Below are positions 1 through 8,681 of a stretch of DNA of 64,000 nucleotides, in pieces; position 1 is the first letter of the stretch; the number at the start of each line of letters is the position of its first letter. The stretch lies in assembly GCF_020831405.1 (NCBI RefSeq), contig NZ_JAJHPU010000043.1, positions 558,001 to 622,000 of the forward strand, given 5' to 3'. Made by a program: the position numbers and the translations under genes. This DNA comes from Pseudomonas oryzagri. GTDB lineage: Bacteria > Pseudomonadota > Gammaproteobacteria > Pseudomonadales > Pseudomonadaceae. The notes beneath the pieces are model-generated. The model worked only from the letters and a program-made list of their open reading frames with translations, did no database searches and was not told the DNA's origin.

Positions 1-876
1 GTACTGCTTGATCACCGGATGGTGCTTGTAGCGCTGGAACTCGTCGAACGGCGACAGATGCGGGTTGCTGTAGGACAGGTCGACGATCAGGCCGACCACC
101 ACCTGGTTGTTCTCCAGGTGGTAGAGGAAGGAGCCGCCGGGATTCTCGTCGTTGAGCGGCCAGCCGGCGGTGTGCACCACCAGGCCCTGCTCGTGCCTGG
201 CCGGGTCGATCTCCCACAGTTCCTTGATGCCGATGCCGTAGTGCTGGGCGTCGGCCTGGGCATCGAGGCGGTACTGCTTGATCAGCTGCTTGCCGATATG
301 GCCGCGGCAGCCTTCGGCGAACAGGGTGTACTTGGCGCGCAGTTCCATGCCCGGGGTGTACAGGCCGTCCTTGGGCTTGCCTTCGTGGTCGACGCCCAGA
401 TCGCCGGTGACGATGCCGCGCACCACGCCCTGCTCGTCGATCAGCGCCTGCTGGGCGGCGAAGCCGGGGTAGATCTCCACGCCGAGGTTCTCGGCCTGCT
501 GGGCCAGCCAGCGGCACAGGTTGCCCAGGGAGATGATGTAGTTGCCTTCGTTGTGCATGGTCTTGGGCACGGCGAAGTCGGGGATGCGGGTGGCGGCGGC
601 ATCGCTTTTCAGCAGGTAGATGTCGTCGCGCTTGACCGGGGTGTTGAGCGGGGCGCCGAGGGCCTGCCAGTCGGGGAACAGCTCGTTCAGGGCGCGCGGT
701 TCGAACACCGCGCCGGAGAGGATGTGGGCGCCGACTTCGGAGCCTTTTTCCACCACGCAGACGCTGAGCTCCTGGCCGGCTTCGACGGCCTTCTGCTTCA
801 GGCGGCAGGCGGCGGAGAGCCCGGCGGGGCCGGCTCCGACGATGACCACGTCGAATTCCATGTATTCGCGTTCCAC
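1..876 (-). CDS. Electron transfer flavoprotein-ubiquinone oxidoreductase (partial, 3' end off the window)
   Basis: Inner-membrane flavoprotein that accepts electrons from reduced ETF and passes them to ubiquinone, linking acyl-CoA and amino-acid dehydrogenation to respiration. Only the first 292 codons are visible; the gene runs off the left edge, so the C-terminal quinone-binding and 4Fe-4S region of this roughly 550-residue family cannot be checked. The FAD-binding motif GAGPAG is at residues 14-19 and an HNEGNYI segment follows near residue 105, as in the family. I chose the GTG start at 876 because AGGAG lies 6 bases upstream; an in-frame ATG five codons later has no such site. The gene is divergent from etfBA, which encodes its electron donor. 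The assignment is firm. Confidence 0.93.
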   Translation of the reverse strand, partial: MEREYMEFDVVIVGAGPAGLSAACRLKQKAVEAGQELSVCVVEKGSEVGAHILSGAVFEPRALNELFPDWQALGAPLNTPVKRDDIYLLKSDAAATRIPDFAVPKTMHNEGNYIISLGNLCRWLAQQAENLGVEIYPGFAAQQALIDEQGVVRGIVTGDLGVDHEGKPKDGLYTPGMELRAKYTLFAEGCRGHIGKQLIKQYRLDAQADAQHYGIGIKELWEIDPARHEQGLVVHTAGWPLNDENPGGSFLYHLENNQVVVGLIVDLSYSNPHLSPFDEFQRYKHHPVIKQY

Positions 877-944
877 AATTGTCTCCTGGCTCAAGGCTGG
901 TAATCGCTCATTCTAATCAGCCGCTGCTTTGGCTTGTGCGGCGC

Positions 945-973
945 AGTATATCCATGCGCGACGCCAGCACCAA
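945..973 (-). promoter_or_regulatory. Candidate sigma-70 promoter for the ETF-QO gene
   Basis: On the minus strand TTGGTG (973-968) is followed after exactly 17 bases by TATACT (950-945), giving a leader of about 65 bases before the GTG start. The match is seen directly; activity is inferred. Confidence 0.55.
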
Positions 974-1053
974 ACCTGGCGGCTGCCTTGGGCTGGGGTT
1001 TTTGCGAGGCGTCAATCGACGTTAGCACCGCCTGGCGGGGGCTCTGAGTCTTA

Positions 1054-1082
1054 TTGACCGGGTAGGGGGATGCAGTCAAGAT
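1054..1082 (+). promoter_or_regulatory. Weak candidate promoter for etfBA
   Basis: TTGACC (1054-1059) is a good -35 box, but the hexamer 17 bases downstream (CAAGAT) is a poor -10. The rest of the 314-base divergent region between the two ETF genes (877-1190) shows no coding potential that I trust and no strong repeat. Confidence 0.3.
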
Positions 1083-1190
1083 ACCGTCGTTTTGGGTGTC
1101 GCGTTCCAGTTCGATGCGGTTGTTTTGGCTGGCAACCGCCAGATACGCCTCGGCGGCACCTCTTAATTTATCGGAAAACACGAGGAATCC

Positions 1191-1940
1191 ATGAAGATTC
1201 TGGTAGCTGTCAAACGCGTGGTCGATTACAACGTGAAGGTCCGGGTCAAGGCGGACAACTCCGGCGTCGATCTCGCCAACGTCAAGATGTCGATGAACCC
1301 GTTCTGCGAGATCGCCGTGGAAGAGGCGGTGCGTCTGAAGGAGAGGGGCGTCGCCAGCGAAATCGTCGCGGTCTCCGTAGGCCCGACCGCTGCCCAGGAG
1401 CAACTGCGTACCGCCCTGGCTCTTGGCGTCGATCGCGCCATCCTGGTCGAGACCGCCGAGGAACTGAACTCCCTGGCCGTCGCCAAGCTGCTCAAGGCCG
1501 TGGTCGACAAGGAGCAGCCGCAGCTGGTCATCACCGGCAAGCAGGCCATCGACAGCGACAACAACCAGACTGGCCAGATGCTCGCCGCGCTGACCGGTTT
1601 CGCCCAGGGCACCTTCGCCTCCAAGGTCGAGATCGCCGATGGCAAGGCCAACGTCACCCGCGAGATCGACGGCGGCCTGCAGACCGTTGCCCTGAAACTG
1701 CCGGCCATCGTCACCACCGACCTGCGCCTCAACGAGCCGCGCTACGCCTCGCTGCCGAACATCATGAAGGCCAAGAAGAAGCCGCTCGACGTGCTGACTC
1801 CCGAAGCCCTCGGCGTGTCCACCGTCTCGACCGTGAAGACCCTCAAGGTCGAAGCGCCGGCTACCCGTCAGGCCGGTATCAAGGTCAAGTCGGTGGCCGA
1901 ACTGGTCGAGAAACTGAAGAACGAAGCGAAGGTGATCTGA
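1191..1940 (+). CDS. etfB: Electron transfer flavoprotein beta subunit
   Basis: Small subunit (249 residues, normal length) of the soluble heterodimeric ETF, which carries electrons from acyl-CoA and other dehydrogenases to ETF-QO. The protein starts [19 protein letters not shown] and carries the conserved segment [19 protein letters not shown] near residues 186-204, which includes the loop by which ETF recognises partner dehydrogenases. The ATG follows a purine-rich GAGGAA site. Its TGA overlaps the ATG of etfA (TGATG), so the two are translationally coupled and give equal subunits. It is divergent from the ETF-QO gene. Confidence 0.97.
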   Translation: MKILVAVKRVVDYNVKVRVKADNSGVDLANVKMSMNPFCEIAVEEAVRLKERGVASEIVAVSVGPTAAQEQLRTALALGVDRAILVETAEELNSLAVAKLLKAVVDKEQPQLVITGKQAIDSDNNQTGQMLAALTGFAQGTFASKVEIADGKANVTREIDGGLQTVALKLPAIVTTDLRLNEPRYASLPNIMKAKKKPLDVLTPEALGVSTVSTVKTLKVEAPATRQAGIKVKSVAELVEKLKNEAKVI

Positions 1941-2869
1941 TGGCCATTCTCGTCATTGCCGAACACAACAACGCCGCACTGGCCGCCGCGACCCTGAACA
2001 CCGTGGCCGCCGCCGCGCAGATCGGTGGCGATATCCATGTGCTGGTCGCAGGTCAAGGCTGCGCCGCGGTCGCCGAAGCCGCCGCCAAGGTCGCCGGCGT
2101 CGCCAAGGTGCTGGTCGCCGACAACGCCGCCTTCGCTCACCAGCTGCCGGAAAACGTCGCCCCGCTGGTTGCCGAACTCGGCAAGAACTACAGCCACGTG
2201 CTGGCCGCCGCCACCACCAACGGCAAGAACGTCCTGCCGCGCGTCGCCGCGCTGCTCGACGTCGACCAGATCTCCGAGATCGTCAAGGTGGTCAGTGCCG
2301 ACACCTTCCAGCGTCCGATCTACGCCGGCAACGCCATCGCCACCGTGCAGTCGAGCGCGGCGGTGAAGGTGATCACCGTGCGCAGCACCGGCTTCGATCC
2401 GGTGGCTGCCGAGGGTGGCAGCGCCGCCATCGAAGCGGTTGCCGCCGGTAACGACGCCGGTATCTCCGCCTTCGTCGGCGAGGAACTGGCCAAGTCCGAC
2501 CGTCCGGAGCTGAGCTCGGCACGCATCGTCATCTCTGGCGGCCGCGGCATGCAGAACGGCGACAACTTCGCCCTGCTCTACAAGCTGGCCGACAAGCTCG
2601 GCGCCGCCGTGGGTGCCTCGCGCGCCGCGGTGGACGCCGGCTTCGTGCCCAACGACCTGCAGGTCGGCCAGACCGGCAAGATCGTCGCTCCCGAGCTGTA
2701 TATCGCCGTGGGCATCTCCGGTGCGATCCAGCACCTGGCCGGCATGAAGGATTCCAAGGTGATCGTGGCGATCAACAAGGACGAGGAGGCGCCGATCTTC
2801 CAGGTCGCCGACTACGGCCTGGTCGCCGACCTGTTCGAAGCCGTACCCGAGCTGGAAAAGTCCCTGTAA
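1940..2869 (+). CDS. etfA: Electron transfer flavoprotein alpha subunit
   Basis: FAD-binding large subunit of ETF, 309 residues. The C-terminal half holds GGRGM at residues 200-204 and the family signature from LYIAVGIS to VIVAINKD at about 253-281, which bind FAD; the N-terminal half is the domain shared with EtfB. An upstream in-frame extension exists but overlaps the whole of etfB; the coupled TGATG junction fixes the start at 1940. A strong terminator follows 17 bases after the stop, so etfBA is a two-gene operon. Confidence 0.97.
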   Translation: MAILVIAEHNNAALAAATLNTVAAAAQIGGDIHVLVAGQGCAAVAEAAAKVAGVAKVLVADNAAFAHQLPENVAPLVAELGKNYSHVLAAATTNGKNVLPRVAALLDVDQISEIVKVVSADTFQRPIYAGNAIATVQSSAAVKVITVRSTGFDPVAAEGGSAAIEAVAAGNDAGISAFVGEELAKSDRPELSSARIVISGGRGMQNGDNFALLYKLADKLGAAVGASRAAVDAGFVPNDLQVGQTGKIVAPELYIAVGISGAIQHLAGMKDSKVIVAINKDEEAPIFQVADYGLVADLFEAVPELEKSL

Positions 2870-2886
2870 GGACCGCTCCGCTGTCG

Positions 2887-2914
2887 AAAACCCGCTCCCC
2901 GGAGCGGGTTTTTT
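2887..2914 (+). terminator. Rho-independent terminator after etfA
   Basis: Twelve-base arms AAAACCCGCTCC (2887-2898) and GGAGCGGGTTTT (2901-2912) with further T residues form a classic hairpin and U-tract ending the etfBA transcript. Confidence 0.92.
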
Positions 2915-2995
2915 GTCGCCGTTTTTCGCCCCTGAATCAGTTACGCTGCCTGCACTCCGTCCCGGCCCTGCCGGCAACCGATTTCGAGGATTCCA

Positions 2996-3805
2996 ATGTC
3001 TCTTCGCTCCCTTCTGCCGCGCCTGGCCCTGGCGGCCCTCTGCGCCGGCGCGCTTCCGGCCCTGGCGGCGGGCAAGTGCGAGCGCCTGGTGGCCACCGGC
3101 GCTCCGGATCAGCCACCCTATCTGTGGCAAGACCCGCAGCATCCCGAGCAGCTGGTCGGTGCCAGTGCCGACCTGCTCAAGGCTCTGGGCCAGGAGCTGG
3201 GCGTACAGGTCGAGGTGCTCTACGCCGGCAAGCGCGCCATGGCGCTGGACGACGCCCTCAATGGGCGCGTCGACGTGCTGGCGGGCAGTTACCTGACGCC
3301 GACCGCCCTGGAGCAGTTCGACTTCATCCATCCGGCCTATCTCGCGGTCCCCGTGCACGTCTGGGCGCCGCTGGACAAGGCGCCGCTGTTCGCCCGGCTG
3401 GCCGACCTGGCCAGCCATCGCGGGTTGGCGGTCGGCGCCGGAGGCTACGCCACGCCCCTGCTGGGTCAGGTCGAGACGCTCAAGCTCAAGCGTACCGCCA
3501 AGGTCGGCGAGGCCCTGCAGCAGCTGCAGCAGGGCAAGCTCGACTACCTGCTGCTCGAACGGCATGCCGGCAGGGCGGAGGTCGAGCGCCAGGGGCTGGG
3601 CGGCGAAGTGATCGCGCTGCAGCCGGCGCTCAGCGAGGAGCCGCTGTATCTGGCCCTGTCGCATAACTCGGCGTGCAACCATCCCTGGCTGCGCGGACAG
3701 CTGGCGAAAAAGATGACAGAATTCCGCGCCGCCGGCGTGCCGCAGACCCTGCTCGAGCGCAATCTGGAGCGCTGGAAGGCCCAGCGGCTCGCCGCCAAGC
3801 CCTGA
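2996..3805 (+). CDS. Periplasmic substrate-binding protein, family 3 (amino-acid-type)
   Basis: 269-residue secreted protein. A typical Sec signal peptide (RR near the start, hydrophobic core, ALA-AG cleavage region near residue 25) precedes a bilobed SBP_bac_3-type fold; segments such as ATGAPDQPPYLW, VGASADLLKALG and VDVLAGSYLTPTALEQFDF are typical of this family. No permease or ATPase genes are adjacent, so it is an orphan binding protein; the ligand is unknown. It lies 16 bases before the DUF4398 lipoprotein gene and probably shares a transcript with that gene and the OmpA-like gene, which would place all three in the envelope. Family assignment is firm, function unknown. Confidence 0.85.
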   Translation: MSLRSLLPRLALAALCAGALPALAAGKCERLVATGAPDQPPYLWQDPQHPEQLVGASADLLKALGQELGVQVEVLYAGKRAMALDDALNGRVDVLAGSYLTPTALEQFDFIHPAYLAVPVHVWAPLDKAPLFARLADLASHRGLAVGAGGYATPLLGQVETLKLKRTAKVGEALQQLQQGKLDYLLLERHAGRAEVERQGLGGEVIALQPALSEEPLYLALSHNSACNHPWLRGQLAKKMTEFRAAGVPQTLLERNLERWKAQRLAAKP

Positions 3806-3821
3806 ACAGGATGTTGATTCC

Positions 3822-4172
3822 ATGACCCTACGCCTGTGTGCCGTCCTGGCACTGTCGTTGCTGGCCGGTTGCGCCAGCGATCCGGCCCCCACGGCCCAGT
3901 TGCAGCTCACCGAGGAAGCCCTGCAGCAGGCCCATGCCGTGGGCGCCGATGCCGAGCAGGAGGATCTGCGTGTAGCCGAGGCCGGTCTGGCGGCCGCGCG
4001 CGAGGCCTTTGCCCGCGAGGAATACCGCGAGGCGCGCATGTTTGCCGAGCGTGCCGAACTGGACGCGCGCCTGGTCGAGGCCCGCATCCTGACCGCCAAG
4101 AGCAGTGCGCAGATCGCCGAGCTGAAGAGCCGGATCAGGCAGCTGCGCACCGAACTGGGAGGTCGACCATGA
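3822..4172 (+). CDS. DUF4398 family lipoprotein
   Basis: 116-residue predicted lipoprotein. The lipobox LLAGC puts the lipidated cysteine at residue 17. The remainder is almost wholly alpha-helical and rich in Ala, Glu and Arg (LAAAREAFAREEYREARMFA), as in DUF4398 proteins, and could form a helical hairpin or coiled coil. Its TGA overlaps the ATG of the OmpA-like gene (ATGA), so the two products are probably made together and may act as a pair at the outer membrane. No biochemical role is known to me. Confidence 0.85.
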   Translation: MTLRLCAVLALSLLAGCASDPAPTAQLQLTEEALQQAHAVGADAEQEDLRVAEAGLAAAREAFAREEYREARMFAERAELDARLVEARILTAKSSAQIAELKSRIRQLRTELGGRP

Positions 4173-4981
4173 GGCTGGCGAAGATCCGTGTCCTGCTGTG
4201 GCTGGGACTGGCCGCGCTGGGAGGCTGTGCCGCTCACGGTGACGCGCGACAGGCGTTGGAGCAGGCGCGCAGCGATTATGAGCAGCTGGCGGCCGACGAT
4301 GCCGTGCTGGCCAGCGCGCCCAAGGATGTCGTGCGTGCCGGCGAGTCGCTGGCCCGTGCCGAGCGGCTGAGCAGCTACTGGGGCAGCGGCGAGGATGTCG
4401 CGCACTACGCCTATCTGAGCCAGCGCTACGGCGCCATCGCCCGCGAGCACAGCCGGCAGGTCGCCCAGCAGCGCCAGCTGGAGCGCCTGCAGCAGGAGCG
4501 CGACGGGTTGGAGCAGGCCCTGCGCGAGGCCAAGCTGCTCAGCGTGCAGCAGCAGAGCAGCTGGCTGGAGGAGCAGATGGACAGCCTGGCCACCATGCCG
4601 ACCGAGCGCGGCCTGGTGATGACCCTGGGCGATGTGCTGTTCGACACCGGTCGCGCCGAGCTGAAAAGCTCGGCGAACCGTATCGTGCTCAAGCTCTACC
4701 AGTTCCTCACGCTCAATCCGCAGCGTGTCGTGCGCATCGAGGGCTATACCGACAGTCGCGGTCCCGCGGCCGAGAACGTCGAGCTGTCGCGCGCCCGGGC
4801 GCAGACGGTGGCCGACGTGCTGATCGACCTGGGCATCGAGGCCAAGCGCATCGAGGTGCAGGGCTACGGCGAAGCCTTCCCCCTCGCGGCCAACGCCTCG
4901 GCGCAGGGGCGTGCGCAGAACCGCCGGGTCGAGATCGTGTTTTCCGACGATCAGGGCCAGCTCAGCCCGCCGCGTGAGTAA
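4169..4981 (+). CDS. OmpA-family peptidoglycan-binding lipoprotein
   Basis: 270-residue predicted outer-membrane lipoprotein. The lipobox LGGC gives Cys20. A helical DUF4398-like region (about 25-150, with Gln/Arg/Leu-rich coiled coil near 105-150) is followed by a C-terminal OmpA domain with GDVLFDTGRAELK, EGYTDSRG, LSRARAQTVADVL and NRRVEIVF, the residues that grip diaminopimelate in peptidoglycan. It overlaps the preceding DUF4398 gene by 4 bases. It likely tethers outer membrane to cell wall, perhaps with the partner lipoprotein. The start is fixed by the overlap. Confidence 0.9.
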   Translation: MRLAKIRVLLWLGLAALGGCAAHGDARQALEQARSDYEQLAADDAVLASAPKDVVRAGESLARAERLSSYWGSGEDVAHYAYLSQRYGAIAREHSRQVAQQRQLERLQQERDGLEQALREAKLLSVQQQSSWLEEQMDSLATMPTERGLVMTLGDVLFDTGRAELKSSANRIVLKLYQFLTLNPQRVVRIEGYTDSRGPAAENVELSRARAQTVADVLIDLGIEAKRIEVQGYGEAFPLAANASAQGRAQNRRVEIVFSDDQGQLSPPRE

Positions 4982-5050
4982 GCTGCGGCTATCGTGACGA
5001 AGGCGAGAGGACGGCGGCCGGAGCCGGCTGCCGGTCAGGCGAGGTCTGCG

Positions 5051-5620
5051 ATGAGCGGCATGCGTGGGTTACTTGGCCTCGGGCTGGTGCTGGCGCTGGC
5101 CGCCTGCGATGCGGATCGCCCCGAGGCCGAGCGGCAGTCTTCGCCAGCGCCGGCGGTGCAGCAGGAGCAGCCGGCGCCATCGAGCGCGCCTGCCGTCCCG
5201 TCGGTGCCATCCGCTGCGCCCGCCAAGGTCGCGCCCGCACAGTCTGCGGTCACTCCCGTGCCGACGCGCCCGCCGGCGCCTGCTGCGCAATCGCCGCAGC
5301 CTGCCGGCGTGCCGAAGAAGCCATCGACAGCGGAGGAGCCGGCCACGGCCGTCACGCTGCCCAAGCAGCCCGAGCGGCCTCTCGATCTCAGCCTCCCCGG
5401 CGAAGACGTCGAGCCTTTCCCTTTGCCCACCGCTGCGGCCTCCGTGCTCAACGAAGGGACGGAAGGGACGGACGCGCTGCTGCCGCCGCTATTCAAGGCA
5501 CACGAACAGGCGCGGCCCCCCTTCGAGCTGGGCGGACGGCTGATCACCAACGAGGGCGCCGAGGACGGCTATCTCGATACGATCGAAGGTGCGGAGCTGC
5601 AGCTGCGCTTTCGCCGCTGA
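5051..5620 (+). CDS. Hypothetical Pro/Ala-rich lipoprotein
   Basis: 189 residues from the chosen ATG. A lipobox LALAAC gives Cys19. Residues about 22-125 are a low-complexity Pro/Ala/Ser linker, then comes a more ordered C-terminal part ending in GGRLITNEGAEDGYLDTIEG. A longer frame opens at 4994, but a start there would bury the signal peptide, so 5051 is preferred; 5060 is also possible. It follows the OmpA-like gene by 69 bases and may belong to that operon. The layout (lipid anchor, long flexible linker, short C-terminal domain) suggests a periplasm-spanning role, but no function is recognised. Confidence 0.7.
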   Translation: MSGMRGLLGLGLVLALAACDADRPEAERQSSPAPAVQQEQPAPSSAPAVPSVPSAAPAKVAPAQSAVTPVPTRPPAPAAQSPQPAGVPKKPSTAEEPATAVTLPKQPERPLDLSLPGEDVEPFPLPTAAASVLNEGTEGTDALLPPLFKAHEQARPPFELGGRLITNEGAEDGYLDTIEGAELQLRFRR

Positions 5621-5630
5621 GTTCCGGGCC

Positions 5631-5810
5631 TCATTCGTCCTCGCCGTCCTCCTGACGCGCCTTCGCCTGCAGTTCGGCCTCTCGTTCGCGCAGGCGCTGC
5701 AACTGTTCTTCGCTGAGCGGCATCTTGTCCGCGCTGTCGCGTAGCAGCAGCAGGCTGCCGACCACCAGGCCGAAGGCCAGGGCCAGGAACAACCATGCAA
5801 ACCAGGGCAT
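5631..5810 (-). CDS. DUF2897 family small membrane protein
   Basis: 59 residues. One N-terminal transmembrane helix (about 3-22, FAWLFLALAFGLVVGSLLLL) is followed by a short charged tail with LSEEQLQRLRERE. Length, the MPW start and the tail match the DUF2897 family of Pseudomonas, whose function is unknown. The ATG at 5810 puts the helix at the terminus; an upstream in-frame ATG would add an unlikely leader. It is divergent from pyrF. Confidence 0.75.
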   Translation of the reverse strand: MPWFAWLFLALAFGLVVGSLLLLRDSADKMPLSEEQLQRLREREAELQAKARQEDGEDE

Positions 5811-5927
5811 AACACACTCCACAGAGGTTGATGGTTCCACCATAACCCCGGTGGCGGCGGCTGTCTCGTCCGATTTCGGGGGGCAGTTGCGCTACAATGC
5901 GCGCCATTCGATTCGCGAGAGAGCCCC

Positions 5928-6626
5928 ATGTCCTGCCAGACCCCGATCATCGTCGCCCTGGATTTTCCCACCCGTGAAGCCGCGCTGGCCCTGGCCGACC
6001 AGCTCGACCCGCAGCTGTGCCGGGTCAAGGTCGGCAAGGAGCTGTTCACCCGCTGCGGCCCGCAGATCGTCGAGACGCTGGCCGGCAAGGGCTTCGAGGT
6101 GTTCCTCGACCTGAAATTCCACGACATTCCCAACACCACCGCCATGGCGGTCAAGGCCGCCGCCGAACTGGGCGTGTGGATGGTCAACGTGCATTGCTCC
6201 GGTGGCCTGCGCATGATGGCGGCATGCCGCGAGACCCTTGATGCGCTGAGCGGCGCCAAGCCGCTGCTGATCGGCGTCACCGTGCTGACCAGCATGGAGC
6301 GTAGCGACCTCGCCGGTATCGGCCTGGATGTCGAGCCCCAGGTCCAGGTGCTGCGTCTGGCCGCTCTCGCCGCGCAGGCCGGCCTCGACGGCCTGGTCTG
6401 CTCCGCCCAGGAGGCGCCGGCCCTCAAGGCCGCCCAGCCGCAGCTGCAGCTGGTCACTCCGGGCATCCGCCCGGCCGGCAGCGCCCAGGACGACCAGCGC
6501 CGCATCCTCACCCCGCGCCAGGCGCTGGATGCCGGTTCCGACTATCTGGTGATCGGCCGACCGATCAGCCAGGCGGCTGAGCCCGCCGCCGCGCTGGCCG
6601 CGGTGGTGGCCGAGCTGCGCGGCTGA
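5928..6626 (+). CDS. pyrF: Orotidine 5'-phosphate decarboxylase
   Basis: Final step of de novo UMP synthesis: decarboxylates OMP to UMP in the cytoplasm. 232 residues, a TIM barrel. The catalytic set is intact: Asp12, Lys34 and the [10 protein letters not shown] motif at 61-70 supplying Asp61, Lys63 and Asp66, with the same spacing as in the E. coli enzyme. Phosphate-loop residues follow in [15 protein letters not shown] hexamer at 5893-5898 could be its -10 box. It is divergent from the DUF2897 gene and followed after 41 bases by a membrane-protein gene. Confidence 0.97.
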   Translation: MSCQTPIIVALDFPTREAALALADQLDPQLCRVKVGKELFTRCGPQIVETLAGKGFEVFLDLKFHDIPNTTAMAVKAAAELGVWMVNVHCSGGLRMMAACRETLDALSGAKPLLIGVTVLTSMERSDLAGIGLDVEPQVQVLRLAALAAQAGLDGLVCSAQEAPALKAAQPQLQLVTPGIRPAGSAQDDQRRILTPRQALDAGSDYLVIGRPISQAAEPAAALAAVVAELRG

Positions 6627-6667
6627 TAGCCGCACCGACACGCCGGACGCCCAGGGGGCTCGGGGAG

Positions 6668-7303
6668 ATGAGCGAAGTCGATCCCTATCGTCCGCCGCAG
6701 GCGCCGCTGCTCGACGAGCGCCTGCCCGCGTCCTTCGTCGAGCATTGGCGCCGCGACCAGCTGCTGGTGCTGGGCGGCCTCGCCCTGGGCTTCGCGTTCG
6801 GCTTGTTCGCGCTGCTGGCGTTGAGCCTGTGGCAGGTGTTGTACCCGCAGCTGCCGCCGTTGGTCATTCCCCATCTACTGCGCTTGCTGCTGGTGCCGTT
6901 GTGGGCCTATCTGTTGCTGCGCCTGCGTGCCCTGCTGGCCACCCGCTTCGGGCTGCACGACGGTCTGGACCGGGCGCTGTGGCTGCAGGTCGCGCTGGCA
7001 TTCCTGGCCACCGGCTTCGCCGCGCTGCAGGAGGAGTACGGCGCGCGGTTGCCCGCCGCGCTGGAGCTGGCCAGCTTCGCGCTGTTCGTCGTCCTGGGGT
7101 TGAGCGTGCTGCGCTTCGCCCTGAGCCTGCGGCGTATCCGCCGGCCCTATCCGGCGCTGCGCCTGTTCGCCTGGCTGCTGTTGCTGGTGGGGGTCGCCTG
7201 CGCGAGCGTGCTGCTGCTGGTGCCGGCGCTGGTGCTGTGCCTGGTGGCCAGCGTCGCGCTGGCCTGGGTGTTCTTCGCCGCGGCGGACGAGCGGGCAGGG
7301 TGA
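6668..7303 (+). CDS. Hypothetical integral membrane protein
   Basis: 211 residues with about five or six hydrophobic helices (near 33-58, 65-85, 101-120, 131-150, 162-182, 184-203). The cytoplasmic-looking N-terminus contains DPYRPPQAPL, a proline-rich opening common in uncharacterised membrane proteins. No catalytic motif is visible. A GGGGAG site precedes the ATG. It runs with pyrF but has no evident link to pyrimidine synthesis, and converges on folE. Confidence 0.7.
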   Translation: MSEVDPYRPPQAPLLDERLPASFVEHWRRDQLLVLGGLALGFAFGLFALLALSLWQVLYPQLPPLVIPHLLRLLLVPLWAYLLLRLRALLATRFGLHDGLDRALWLQVALAFLATGFAALQEEYGARLPAALELASFALFVVLGLSVLRFALSLRRIRRPYPALRLFAWLLLLVGVACASVLLLVPALVLCLVASVALAWVFFAAADERAG

Positions 7304-7343
7304 TGCGCCAACCAGCCCGCAGTGGCCGGTTGTGGCGCGGCGT

Positions 7344-7889
7344 TCAGCGGACCAGGCTGAGGAATTCGCCGCGGGTCGCCGGATTGGCGCGGAACTCGCC
7401 GAGCATCACCGAGGTGATCATCGCGGAGTTTTGCTTCTCCACGCCGCGCATCATCATGCACATGTGCTTGGCCTCGATCACCACCGCCACGCCGAGGGCG
7501 CCGGTGATCTGCTCGACCGCTTCGGCGATCTGCCGGGTGAGGTTTTCCTGGATCTGCAGGCGGCGGGCGTACATGTCGACGATGCGCGCCACCTTCGACA
7601 GGCCGAGCACCTTGCCGTTGGGGATGTAGGCCACATGGGCCTTGCCGATGAACGGCAGCAGGTGGTGCTCGCACAGCGAATACAGCTCGATGTCCTTCAC
7701 CAGCACCATCTCGCTGTTGTCCGAGCCGAACAGGGCGCCGTTGGTGACTTCCTCGAGGCTCTGCTCATAGCCGCGGCAGAGGTACTGCATGGCCTTGGCC
7801 GCGCGGGCGGGAGTATCGCGCAGGCCTTCGCGCTCGACGTCCTCGCCGAGCAGGCCGAGGATCGCGGTGTAGTGCTGAGACAGGGACAT
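7344..7889 (-). CDS. folE: GTP cyclohydrolase I
   Basis: Converts GTP to 7,8-dihydroneopterin triphosphate, the entry step of folate and pterin synthesis; also able to feed the queuosine precursor route. 181 residues, the short bacterial form. The zinc ligands are present: Cys73 and His76 in [10 protein letters not shown] and Cys144 in [10 protein letters not shown], with the 71-residue spacing of the E. coli enzyme. Pseudomonas often carries two folE copies; which one this is cannot be told from the sequence alone. The gene lies downstream of the Smr gene on the same strand, 159 bases apart. Confidence 0.95.
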   Translation of the reverse strand: MSLSQHYTAILGLLGEDVEREGLRDTPARAAKAMQYLCRGYEQSLEEVTNGALFGSDNSEMVLVKDIELYSLCEHHLLPFIGKAHVAYIPNGKVLGLSKVARIVDMYARRLQIQENLTRQIAEAVEQITGALGVAVVIEAKHMCMMMRGVEKQNSAMITSVMLGEFRANPATRGEFLSLVR

Positions 7890-8048
7890 GGGGTTTCCTG
7901 ATAGAAGCTAAGCGGCGAAGGGTAGGGGGCTGGCGGGTGGCTGGCAAGTCCTACCGTGCAAGTCGGGTAAGTCGCAGGCCGGCTCACAGGGAGCCGAGGC
8001 GCCGCGCCTCTGGCTCGGGGCACGAGAGCAGCGCCTGGATCGCGGGGG

Positions 8049-8609
8049 TTATTCGTCGCGGCCGTCCAGCATGGTGCGCTTGAGCAGCACGTAGACCGCG
8101 CCGGTGCCGCCGTGCTTGGCCAGGCAGGAGGTGAAGCCGAGCACCTGCGGATGCTGGCGCAGCCAGGTGTTGACGTGGCTTTTCACCATGGGCCGGCGGC
8201 CATCGGTGCGCGCGGCCTTGCCGTGGGTGACGCGCACGCAGCGCACCTCGAAGCGCGCCGCCTCGGCGAAGAACTCCCAGAGGGTGGCGCGCGCCTTCTC
8301 CACGCTCATGCCGTGCAGGTCGATACTGCCCTCGAAGGGGATCTGCCCGGCCTTGAGCTTGCGCATCTGGCCTTCCTGCACGCCGTCGCGCGCCCAGTAC
8401 AGCTCGTCCTCGGCGCCGACGTCGATCACGAACAGGTCGGAAAGACCGTCCACCGTGGTGGTCTGCTCGGTGAGGATGGCGCTCTGCTGGCGCTGGGCGA
8501 CCTGCTGGCGGTCGGTCTTGGGCTTGCCGGTGTCGGCGCGTTCCTCGACCTTGATGCGCTTGACGCCGCGCATCTCGTTCTTGAACAGGGAAAAATCGTC
8601 GTCTTGCAT
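8049..8609 (-). CDS. Smr-domain protein (SmrA/SmrB-like nuclease)
   Basis: 186 residues. The C-terminal Smr domain has the hallmark DLHG (97-100), RVTHGK (126-131) and KHGGTGAVYVLLKR (165-178). Smr proteins are endonucleases; the E. coli member SmrB cleaves mRNA between collided ribosomes. The N-terminal half is charged and probably disordered, as in that group. I chose the ATG at 8609, preceded by GGAG at 6 bases, rather than an upstream in-frame start. It lies 72 bases downstream of the cysteine hydrolase gene, on the same strand. Domain identity is firm; the RNA-surveillance role is by family. Confidence 0.88.
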   Translation of the reverse strand: MQDDDFSLFKNEMRGVKRIKVEERADTGKPKTDRQQVAQRQQSAILTEQTTTVDGLSDLFVIDVGAEDELYWARDGVQEGQMRKLKAGQIPFEGSIDLHGMSVEKARATLWEFFAEAARFEVRCVRVTHGKAARTDGRRPMVKSHVNTWLRQHPQVLGFTSCLAKHGGTGAVYVLLKRTMLDGRDE

Positions 8610-8681
8610 GCTGATCTCCGCAACAGACGCCAATTCTAACGGAACTTGGCGTCCGTGCGGATGACCCGGCTGACCGAGCAG

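Noticed and set aside
1868-4450. An 860-residue minus-strand frame opposite etfA and the binding-protein genes
   Set aside because: Antisense shadow crossing a strong terminator and four well-supported genes.
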